Positions 47,101 to 59,100 of a stretch of 64,000 nt of DNA are shown in pieces. The translations under genes were made by a program, and so were the position numbers. The notes under the pieces were generated by a model. That model searched no databases. It worked only from the letters and a program-made list of their open reading frames with translations, and had not been told where the DNA came from. Each line of letters opens with the position of its first letter. Position 1 is the stretch's first letter. The DNA lies in the NCBI GenBank assembly GCA_964017195.1, contig OZ024895.1:19457034-19521033 (forward strand). Reading direction: 5' to 3'. This DNA comes from Siderastrea radians. Its lineage: Eukaryota > Cnidaria > Anthozoa > Scleractinia > Rhizangiidae.

Positions 47101-50100
47101 AGTCGCCCGTTTGTGTTCAGCCACTTGGAAGTTCAAATTTTTGCCGGTCTCACCAATTTAAGTGGCCTGGCAGTCGCAGCGTTTGATCTTATAAACTGCT
47201 CCCTGTCTGTCGCTCGGTTCGTCTTTGTTCTTAAGGTTTGTCAGTAGTTGTCGTTAAGTAGTGATAGGTTTAATGTGAGCGACGCGAATGTTGTAGGATT
47301 GTAGAATCGTGCGATAGTTTCACTGAAGTCCCTTTGATGTAAGGCATGGTTGCAGTGGTGACAGGTGTCGAGTTTGAGTTCATAGCGTTCGGTTGCGAGT
47401 TTCTGTCAGTGTTGTGTTTAATAAAGTCCTGGCTGTAATTTTTCTTGTTGAAAACGTTGTCTCACTACTTGATTTCGTCCGTTTGGCTGTCAGGTGAGTC
47501 ACAAACTAGTTGCACACGTATTGTCAAGGCCGTATAGTCGTTGCTTTGTGAGAAGTCAGGGTTGTAAGATGATTCGTCGAGTGGCATTCTAGAAAAGGTA
47601 TTTTACCATTTTACTTCATTCTCCTTAGTAAAATGTGCATATATGTCGGCGTTTTGTCTGTTGAGGTGTTCGTGAAAATCGTCGATTTCGTCTTTGTGTA
47701 CAGCTGTAAAGGTATCGTCAACGTAGCGTAGTCGGAGTGGTAGTGTTCGTTTCGGAGTTGCGAGGGCTCGTTCCTTGATGTTTTGCATAACGATTTCTGC
47801 AACAACGGAAACTGGTGAACCCATACCTGTTCCATGCAACTGTTTTTAGTGCTTGCCGTTGTTCTGAAAGTAAGAAAAAGGTTCAGTAAGTTCATTAAGT
47901 CGTCTGTGGGTAGCGATAGGTTAATAGTAGAGTTGTTGATGGCCGTCTCAGTGCAGTCTAGAGCCAGTGCAAGTGGAATACTGGTGAATGGTGATTTCAA
48001 ATCAAGTCGTCAGGTACTTTTACTGTTTAATTGCGTCAATACAGTTCTCATTCGACTGTAGTTTGTGTCGTCGGTCAAAGGTTTCAGTACGGTAGTAAAA
48101 AAAAATCTGGTTTAAAATATGGTCCGTGAAGCTGCTCAAAGCATGTACACGCACATGCACAACGCATGCGATGTCTAATTTACTCAATTAATGTTTTATA
48201 GTAAATCTACTGAAAAATTAACTAATTATTTCCCACGATTGTCGTCATCTAGCCGTCAAAATGTTGTGATCTTGCCCTTTTCATTTCTATTCCTGCTTCT
48301 TATGTACAGAAGCACATCTCTGGGTACATGGAATTGCCTTAACCTGGCATTTGCTAAGGGGTCTTTTTTCTATTTGTTGCCAGGAACTTGACTACACCTT
48401 TGTTGGCATCAACAAAGAGGAAATGGACAATTTACAGAGCTCTCTAGGGTGCAAAATAGAACCAATAGTCATGGAGTCAGAACCAGAACTGAAAGAGGGC
48501 ATGTTGATCTCCATATTCCAACACCCTAAAGGAAGATCAAAGGAATGGAGTGTTAAAGAGATACTGCGCATAAAAAAACCGTTTGTGTACTACAAAGCAG
48601 ATACAGAACCAGGGTCTTCTGGGTCCCCTGTACTGACCAGTCCTGCGATGAAGATAGTCGCAATTCATTGCACTGGAAAACAGGATGAATACAACAAAGG
48701 AACATTGTGCAGTGAAGTCATCATGCATCTTAATAAGGGAACGTGTACGTTTATAGTACATCTTTGTTTTTCTGTGGCTATTGCTTTTTTAGTATAGTGT
48801 AGAGTAGTCTGAGATTCAGAAGGGAAAAACTTAATGAGATGTTTAAAACCATTCGATGAACTCATTGTTTTATGTGTGAGCATGCATATTTAGTTAATTT
48901 TTTTTGCTCCATTGAGGGGGTCAGAAAACTGCTTTCTTTAAATGAGCAAAATTAATGAACATTGTTCTAAATTTAACAGGGAACATGAAACAAAAAAAAG
49001 GAAAGAGAGAAAGAAAGAGACATAAAAATAATGAAAATGTGTCAGACCTTCCCTTCTGGTATTCCACAGAAATTAATCAAGTGATAATTGTCACAAAAGA
49101 GAATGAACATCTTGAAAATCAACGTTTGTTTTCTACACTGAGTAGTGCATTAACTACGAGGACAAGGTAGCAATGAAAACGCTACAAAATGCTGTCATTC
49201 ACTGCATAAATTCAAGGAGTACAAATATCATGACTAGGCTAGGGTGGAATTTTATTCTGGAATTTTCCCAAATATTGAATACATTGATTGTGTTAGTCTA
49301 AACAAATGGACAGTGATAGAGTCACATGGCTATATTGTGGCAAATGATTAGTCTTTCATTTTTTCTATAGCTATTTCCAAATTTAATAAACACATGTTTA
49401 CAGTTTTGCATTCTCTTAGTAATCCACTAAATACACACTGCAAAATACAGTGTAGGGACTGTCTACAGTTGCTGCTATAGATTAGTGACTAGACACTGTT
49501 ATCTCAGCCTTATTTGTCTGTGCTACTTTATCTCTCTTTTTTTTTTTCCGGCAGAAGAACATTATCAAAGTTGTAATCAAAAAAAAGGGTCCCCATTTTT
49601 CTGGAGTCATTTTCACCCAGAGACTCAACACATTGAAAGTATTACTGACAGTGCAATTGCATGTGTAATCTGTACATTAAATGAAAAAACTTTTGTTCTT
49701 ATTACTTAGATACCCAACCTTCTGGTGGTTTCCCTGGCAGTGAAACATTTGAAGGTATGGCAATGTTATCAAATCATAATGTTAAGGCTAGGTCACATGC
49801 AGCAGCCATTTTAATGCTACACTTTGAATTACATGTAATAGAAAGAGTGTATCAGCATTGACCCTTTAAGCTCTGATATAAAAATGCATATTCTCTTCAC
49901 TGTTCTCCATACATTTCTTATGGAACTAGTAAGGAGAATTTGTCTAAAAAATTATATCAAGATATCTCATCTTTGGTGTTCACTTTCTTTATTCTCATCA
50001 CTTGAATGTTTGAACAAGTAGTGATAATGTAAAGAGAAATTTCATTTTCATCACTGTTGGGGCTTGAAGGGTTAATGACAGCTGTGCTTTGTGGTAGTGA

Positions 50101-53100
50101 AACATGAAACTTTGTCATTTCGAAGGAAGCCATTTTTTTTCACCTGAGTATTTAGCACACTGACAATGTTATTGCCGCCGTGTCTCTCATTAAAGTGACT
50201 ACCCCTTGGGAAATGTACTGTAAGGCCTTATATATCTGGTCCTCACATAATTGGACTTTCTGTTACTCAGGATGCCACGTGTTTCTCAGGATGCCACGTG
50301 GCACATACAGCTGTAAGGGCCACAGTTGTGTCTTATGTGCTGGGGGCCATTGGCAATTTTCAGTGTTGTCGCACTCCATGTGGGGTCCACTCAATCCTTC
50401 GGCTCAGCTTCCACGGAACTTGTTCTCGTCATCCTAGGCCTTTTGATTCTCTTGCATCTACCCTTTAGAGTACAATCAAAAGAGCCGCTTTGGTGATGTT
50501 GTTCTCAAGACGTGAGCTATCAAACTACAGCTATGTCTATCCAGTTCAAACTTAATGTCATCTTGATTACAGTTTTCCTTGACAATCTTACAATTATTAC
50601 CACATCTAATCCGTAGAATAACCCGAGACATCTACGTACAAACACAAGCACTCCGCTGTTAGCCTACGTGCAGACGTCAAGGAAATAGGAGACGTCTGCA
50701 CGCAGGCTATCAGCTGTCGGCCTCTGTGTAATTTTCTTGAAGATGTTTCAACACGCTGAGCCATACAAAAGGACTAACTTAACATGCGAATTGAACAGCC
50801 TTATCGTGAACTTTTAAAAAAAAAGGTGGTAGACAATCTACACAGAGGCTTCAGTGATCCAAATGTGCCTCTACTCTTGTTGTTTTGAGAAAGGACGTCC
50901 GCGTCAGTCTTATCCCCTGAATCATGAATGCTGTCCGAGCTCCTTTTAGGCGCCGACTTTTTTTGTATAAGTGGCTTTTGGCTTGGAAGGTGCACTCTCA
51001 TTTGCTGGGTCTTTGCTTGGTCTTGTTCCTGCAAATTTTACTGTGCGAATCAAATATCCGTGAACACTTAGATTTGATTTGATTTTGACATGTCCAGTTG
51101 TGTAGCTATAAATCGGATGTAAGATGAAACCGCAAGAGAAACAAACAACCGGTTGGTCACGAAACCGCAATTGGCTTTTTCCGTAAAAACAGTTCATTTT
51201 TCATCCCCTTCAATCTTTTATTACGAGAGTGGTCGCATGGAGAGCTTCGACTGTACCTATTCTTTTTGCAATTGTTTTGTATATTTCTTTTAACGTGGGG
51301 TAGAACAGCATAGGTGATGGCAGCAATGTCTGCCTTAAGCTTAAGCCGTGCCTTGTTTTTTAGCTGCTCAATGGCTTCCCTGATCTTAGTAGGGGTATTC
51401 ATATTCCCACAATAGTGCAGCAACCTGCACTTTAAAGTTTGACTCCACACGATGACCTGGAACCTCTCTATTTTGCACAAATGAGAACTTCTGTATGCTG
51501 TGCCCTTTATCCAGAAAAATAGCGTTAGATTTATTTTTTAATACAAAGATATCTGTGCAGTGCGATGTGCTGTCAGAATAGCTTGTTTTGCGGTTGTGTT
51601 AATGTAAGTTGTTGATTTGTTGACAGTTTATCCTAATATTTGATATTTTAAAGGTATATTTGATGTAATCCAATTTTGGACTCGTACAATTTGAAGTTTT
51701 AGGCGTTTCATCAGCACCGTGTGATCATGTTTGTGTGTGTGAACCAAAAAGAAAACAAGAAGACAAGAAGTCATTATTTTAAAGAGGAAAATACAGACGG
51801 AATCGTTTATGTGCAATGTGGCTGCCATTTCATCTGATTTGATGTGATATTTGTTCCTTGACAATGTGATTTTTGAAGCTTATGCAGATTCTTTAAATTT
51901 GTCAATTCGTCAAGTAGGATCAAATGAACTGTAATGTCTTGTATCGGACTATTTTAACGAGCGAAAACGAACCGTTTATCTTCTAGCTTCAGGTACAAGA
52001 TCTCGTAGGAAAATGGAAAAGCAGCTCTTATTCAACCTGCTTGACAAATTGTCTAGTAGGGATAGATTCTTGGCTGTGGTTTTCGAAAGCTCGACATAAT
52101 GACCATAGCCAATGTAAAAAGCCTGTTGCGTGCTACGACTATTCCCTAATATATGCATTCCAAATACCACTTCAAGAAAAACAAAAGGGAAAGAATACAA
52201 TACAAAACATGCTTGGCCTGGGTGCAGTACTATGACGGTGCCGTACTTGGTAACCACGAGATCTTGTCCATGCGACGTTGTTTAAATTTGGTAAAGATTG
52301 TTATATAATTTAATAATTACATTTTTTTAGGGCGGCACCCGGCATTTTTGTTGACCCCTGTTTTGATGTAAGAGGCAACTTGAATTATAACCCAATTTCT
52401 GAATGTGGTAAGGTCGTTGCCCCTGCAAAAACTCACAATCTGTGGGGTTGACAATAGTTGAATCTATTCTTAAGCAAAACGTGTTTAGAATTAGACGTTG
52501 AATAAGATAAAGGGGATTGTGAGAAGAAACTTTTTAATTTTAGATAAGGCCAGCCTTAAAAAGACCAGGCTCAGAACTGAGGTCAACATTAAATTCTTTA
52601 CAGGGCTTGTTTATAAGCAGGGTTTATTCTGGAAATTGGCGTGGGGCACAGTGGGCCCCTTTTGAAATGTTAGGGGGCCCTTTTTCAAGAGAGGGGGCCT
52701 AAGGTATTTTAACCGTTTTTATACTAACAACTATTCACTTAGTAGAGCGTGTGTCTAACGGAAACTGTTATTAACATTTTGTCTTCAGTGATGCTGCCAT
52801 CGGCTATAATCCCAAAGTATAAAGCAGCGATCAGCGTATTTTCAAATTCTTTATTTCCGAACCTCTAAAGAAATCCTTCGAGAAATTTTGCCCTCCCCAT
52901 ATATTTTGTGCACCAATATTTTTCGAACTGTGGAAATCCGGCAATGCTGCACTCTACAATATTTCCTTATTATGGGGCGATTGAGCATGCTAACTGTGCT
53001 GGCTCTTATATCTGGGAAAAGTTTTGCCTGTAAGTGAGCTTTTAAAGATATTTAAGGAAACCTGCCCTATCTTTGATGATTACGTCCTTAAGGCTGGTTT

Positions 53101-56100
53101 TCACTAGCGACGGAGTCGGAGTCGTAATCAGAAGCGTAACGCGTTACCATCTAGTGAAAATCAAACAACGGAGTCGTAAGCAGAGTTTTCTTTTGTGCGT
53201 ACGCTTTCATCGCTTGCGATCTAGTGAAAACCAGTTTGTCGGAGTCGTAAGCAGAAGTAGAAGAACTAAACCAATCATAAAGCGTGGGAACGAGCATTGT
53301 GATTGGTTTATCCTTCCGCTTCTGCTTCCGACTCCGACAATCTGGTTTTCACTTGATCGTAAGCGGAGTCGGAAGAAAATGGAAACGTTCTGATTCTTTC
53401 GACTCCGATTCCGTCGAGCTTATGTCTCCGCTTGCGACTCCGATGTTTGATTTTCACTACGTCATAAGCGCTCTTACGACTCCGACTCCGACTCCGTCGC
53501 TAGTGAAAACCAGCCTTTAGGTAAAGACGGGATATCTTTTATAAGTGACAAAACCCTTGAAACGTAATGGTAATGCTGACCGTAGCAATTTGAATAATAA
53601 TGTGAACGTATCTTTGCCTTGTTATTATAGGCAGAAAGGAGCCTCCGTCCAAAGATGCGTCAGATGAGACATCCTTTGAACCACCGACAAAAGTCGCCCG
53701 GACAGATAAACACTCAGGTGAACAGTTTCTTTCTTTGTTTAAGACATAGAAAATAGCAAAACCCAAGTTTAAAGTTCATATGTTTGATAACGTTATTCCT
53801 TAACCCTATGCAGACCGGGCTTTTTTCCGCCTTCTGGGACCTCGGGGGGGGGGGGGGGGGGCTTCAGAAGCCCCCCTATGTATCTTTAATACCGCTTACG
53901 CTTCGGCCACCAAATTTGCACAGGATAGTGTACGCGCTAATTCTAATCACTACAGATACTGTGATGTCACTGTGCCGTGATCTGGCGTCATCATGACCTC
54001 ATCTATATAATTTTATTGCCTAAAAACGTATTTAATCAATATTTCCATCAGTTTTGAACGCGTATTCACAACACTTTAACAGCAGCATGTCCAAAAACCT
54101 TTTAATGTCTCTAAAGAGTTTTATATTTACTGGTAACAGTAATGACGTCATTATGACGCAATGAGTATTGAACTACCCAACTGAAACTACCAACAATACA
54201 TATGTCATAAACAAATGATAAAAGTTCTGAAAAAATTTGCACAAACGTCAACGAGTTAAGACATTCTGTCACCATAGAAACGACATGTGACGTCGTAGAC
54301 TTAATGTTTCACTTAGAAGCTCCAAAGCAATAAATTTACTGAATACTGTACTTGAAGGAGTAAAAATACTTTTGTTGAGTATAAATGGCATCTATGATAT
54401 GTTTCCTGAAATTATGCAGATATCTTTCACATTAGAGGTAAAATGGCCATTTTGGTGTCCGCCATCTTGGATCCGCCATCTTGAATTTCGTTAGGTTCAT
54501 CTGCATCATTTAGTAAACAAGAAAATGAAGCCAGCTGACTGTAAAAGTATATTTAATTAATTACCAATGTCATACACTGGAAATTTGTGGCGAATAGTGA
54601 ATTTATGGCGAGAAATCACCTTTTTTACCAGTTAAGTCCGCCATCTTGGATTTTCACGTTTTAAATTTCACGGCCTGAACGTCATGGTAGCCCACATATA
54701 GGGCAAGAACGTCATGCTAGCCCACATATAAGGCACTAATGTGAAGGTAAGTGAGTACAAGTGAAGGGAAGTGAGTAGAAATGAAGGGAAGTGAGTACAA
54801 ATGAAGGAAAGTGAGTACAAGTGAAGAAAAGTGTGTGTTAGTGGAGGTAGGTGCGTTAATCAGTTGGTGTATATATTGATATAGGATTGTAATGTTATTA
54901 GTGCCTTATATGTGGGCTAACATGACGTTCTTGCCAATTTCACGTTTTCCTCAAATAAGTAGCGCTAAATTCTTTTTTTTTTTTAGTGAGCGGTTACTCC
55001 TAAATGATACATTGTTGCTACAATTAATGCGAAAAATACAAATTCCATATGAAAACATTGAAATAGTATTTTTAAAAAATGAACAACTACTTTCAGTTTG
55101 ACACAAGACATGTTTGGATCGTGAGCATCTGAGTAGGGACAGGAACTCACATATTTTTCAACATCTGCAACAATCTGAGGCATGCCGTAGGCTTTGTTCT
55201 AAGAACTGCTTTCCTATTGTAGATTCCGCACCCAATAGACTGAAGCTAATTTTAAAAGAGGCTGTCCACATCCACTGGGAAAACCCCAGTTAAATAAGCA
55301 GCTCAAACATGCTGACTTAACTCTTTCGTTCTAATACTATGTTATTTTTCTTATACATTAGTGCCGTGTTATTTAATTTTATTTATTTGCATTATTTTGT
55401 GTAATATTGTTATTTACTTTGTATTTTATACTGTTTTCTTTGTCATGTATTTAGACTCGCGCGCACAGCAGTTGTTCTATGTCTCGCGCATTTAAACGTT
55501 GTACGTTAACTTTGAAATGTATCACGTTTGAAATGTTACGCCATTGCTAGTACAAATTTAAAACGCAATTGTAAGCGAACTAACAACTGATGATGATCTT
55601 TGAACGATCGAAACATGTCTTGTGTCAAACTGAAAGTAGTTGTTCATTTTTTAAAAATATTAAAATAGTAGCGATTAAAGCGAGAATCGTGATTTTAAAA
55701 AAACATGGCTGTCACAAAGCGGTTTCCAGTTAAATTTTAGGAGAAGGAACAAACTTTAGTGGTAACAGCATAAGCGGTTACGAAATTAAACTACTTCAAA
55801 GTTGAGGCGGGCTTCAAAAGCCCCCTCCGGTCTGAATAGGGTTAACGTAAGCACGAGATAACTGTTTTTGATAACTGATAGTGGGATGGAATTATACCCC
55901 GTTTTGGAGTTCCCCTGAGTTCCTGTGTGAGTTCCACTGAGTTCCTCCATATGAAATGAGCGTCACTCTAACACAATAGGATCAATATTGCCTACTGTAG
56001 GTGAATCATTGATAACTGTCTTCCGCGTCGTTTTTAACAGAATAGGAACAATAAACACAATATACTTGCCCAGTCTTGCTCGCTCTCTACAAACCCTGAT

Positions 56101-59100
56101 TGGTTAGTCAAGTCCTTATTATGTACTCATAATGAAAGCGCGAAAATTGAGTTTTTATCACCTTATGAAAAACATATGCTTTGTTTTGCGTTATATATTC
56201 TTGCGCTCGAATTGGACAAAAAGCCTAGCGAGACTTAAAAACGTTACAAAAATTATGCAAATGCTTGAAGCCAATTTAGTTCGTTTGTTAGAAGTTTAAC
56301 CTTTTGTGAACTTGTGCATAAATTATCTATTGCAGCATGCATTGTTATATTTCTTTCGTTTCATGAGTGCCGAGTGTCTGGTTTATTGTCTAAAACAAAA
56401 CGTAGTTTGCTTTACTTATTAAAGGACGGTGCCTCCTAATATAGATGTATTTTTGCAAAGGTTACCAGTATGGCGAAAAAGTAGATCTTAGCCAGGGTTA
56501 TTGGAATCCAAAAAGAAACATGTGGGTAACGACGCATTCTTCAGAGATAATTTAGCGACCATAGCTCTAAAAAAGCGTTAAAATACAAAGGATGTATGGC
56601 AATTTCTTTCTAAATTTAAGCTGAATTATCTCTGAAAATTGCGTGCTTACCCCCAATTTTTGACCTGTGTTGAAGACGTAGGTCTTAGTCGGACTAAAGC
56701 TTGTCGCTTTCTCTATTTGTTTGTTTGCATGTATGTATTTTTGATCCGGGGGGGGGGGAAGTCCGATGTGAGAGGGCGGGCGGAAATGCTCGTCGGGAAA
56801 TTTGAATTAAAGCCATTTAAAGACAGACCCAGAACGCGAGACGATGAGCATCCATGCACCTTTCACATGGTAGTGCACCCCCGGGGGAATTTAAGTGGCA
56901 CTACGTGGCACAAATCAGATTGAGGCTTCTATGCTAAGAGTACATTCTACCAATGAAAAAGCTAGTTAGAATCCGCTTACTGAAGCTGAAGGTCAGACAA
57001 GGTTAAGCTTACCGGCCATGTTGAATGTACATGGGGACGGAAACGATCAGCGCAAATGTGCTTCTCTCCTTTTTTCTCTCGAATACTATATTTTGATTAA
57101 AGGCTTGGTGTGGTGAAATTGATAGTTATTTCCAAAATCTACTGTAAGGGCAGGTAATATTGAACTTTGTCGGGACCCTCGGTGGAACGTGACAAAAATA
57201 GGATTGTTGACGAGAAACTGTAATTTAATTTGTTCTCTTGTGATAGGCCTAATGCGATTAGTGGTCAGTATTTGAGTTATGAAACAGCTGTTTTCGTTAT
57301 ATATCTTTGAGCAAGAAGTTGGTTGAAAAGATTGTATCTGTGCTTGATGTGGATAATTTTTGATTGAATTTTGCAAGGTTTTTAAAACAGCTTTGTTTGG
57401 TAATTTGTCATTTATAGTGATGTGTGTAAGATAATTTAACTGTGAAGAAGGTGACCTTTGGTTGGAGCGGAGCGTGAATTTGCATAGGGTAAATGGAGGC
57501 TCAGTGAAGAAGTGCTTAATCTGGTGAACATTATGTTGAGCACCATTGTGGCTAATTTTGACCAATTTTGGCTAATTTTGAGGCATGTGTGATTTGTAGT
57601 CCACGTGATAGGCGCGTGAACCAAAAGTCGGTTAAAACGTTCACACTCCACGTACGCGAGTGCACTTGAGTCATTCCACACAAACCAACAACAAGACTGC
57701 CATTCAAAAAGACGTTTTTGATAAAAAATAAGAAAAATATGGAGCTTATAGAAAACGAACTACTGCAACTTATTAAACTTTTTAATGGCATTCAGCTGAT
57801 ATTAATTTTTATCTCTGAAACATTTTGCAAAGAGATTTCAACGTGTAAATAAATCAGATGAGTGCTTCTATTAAAGCGTAAGTCAGACTTAGAAGACGCC
57901 CTCAGAAAGGAGTACACACTACAAGTACGTATCAAGTGCACTTCAAGTGTACTTAAGAGCCCTCGTGAGAACCGGCCTAGTATAATCTTGAAGCGTTCGT
58001 CTCTAATTTACATAAATTAGTTTGTTCATTCAAGCGTGTCTGTGAGTTTTTAAACCTATTTTCTTTTCCCATAATACGGTTAAGTTTTAGTTTACGATGT
58101 TGTGTCCATGATTTATATCAGTCATATCCGCAGATTTTCCAGCCGACATAGAAATGATCTATTTCTTGGTTTTATCATTTACAGGAACATATGGCATGAG
58201 AATTTGTTTAAAGACCTTTGTCCTCTTTCGGTCTTCAATTTGCATAAACAAGTTTGTGCACCTGGGAGTGCCAATGGCTGTCCTCTCCTCAAATTATTAT
58301 CTAATACACTTGTTTCTTTCATCTCTTTTTTGACTTCGATTTATATCATTCAGTAACATGAAGACAATTATTAATTGACCTTAACTGAAGTTTCAGTTTT
58401 AGATTTAATTTGAAATGTTTATGCAGTTGTTTTGTTCTAGTGTCAGTTTGACTCTTCAGCTTGTGGCCTACTAGCCCGATGATTGCTCTATCTCCCAATT
58501 TTGGTCCGACTGGGTTTATAGCAGAGTAAAAGGTAAATCTGTTTTCAAGACAGCTACTTTCCATCAGCGCTCATATGACAAGCACGTGAGTTAAGATAGC
58601 GTAATGCAACAGTTGCAACAATATGCAGTCAGTGTACTATAGTGGAGGGGGAAATATTTACGAGAATGATCTCGTTTGTTGTTTTGTCCTCAGAGTATGC
58701 CTTAAAAATCGCAAATAAGCTAGAATGTGGCTTGTAATTTCAACATAGTTCAAGCACGCAATGCGTGCCTATGTTCTTTTTGGATCCTGATAGCCCTTGC
58801 TAAGATCTGCTTTTTCCACATAGTCATAAACCGCGCAAAAATGTTGTTTTATTGCTGGGCAAGTTCCCTAAGAAACCTGAATATCACGAGATGCGCATAA
58901 CGTATGCGCAGAAACAAAAGGAGGCACCGTCCTTAAATCGAGGCCTCACTTGTTTAAAACTTCACATTTTATTTACCAACTCAACAAAGTGTACACGGTA
59001 AGGACGATTCATACACGTCACAGAAAAACAGTCGCGTTCTCTAACAGTTTATTCTCTTTCGGCGGCTATGGTTTCCTCTAAAAACTGATTTCACGCTCGG

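Noticed and set aside
57086..57565. Identification as a viral capsid protein
   Set aside because: The strand-rich sequence is suggestive, but no diagnostic motif is visible, so it is left as unknown.
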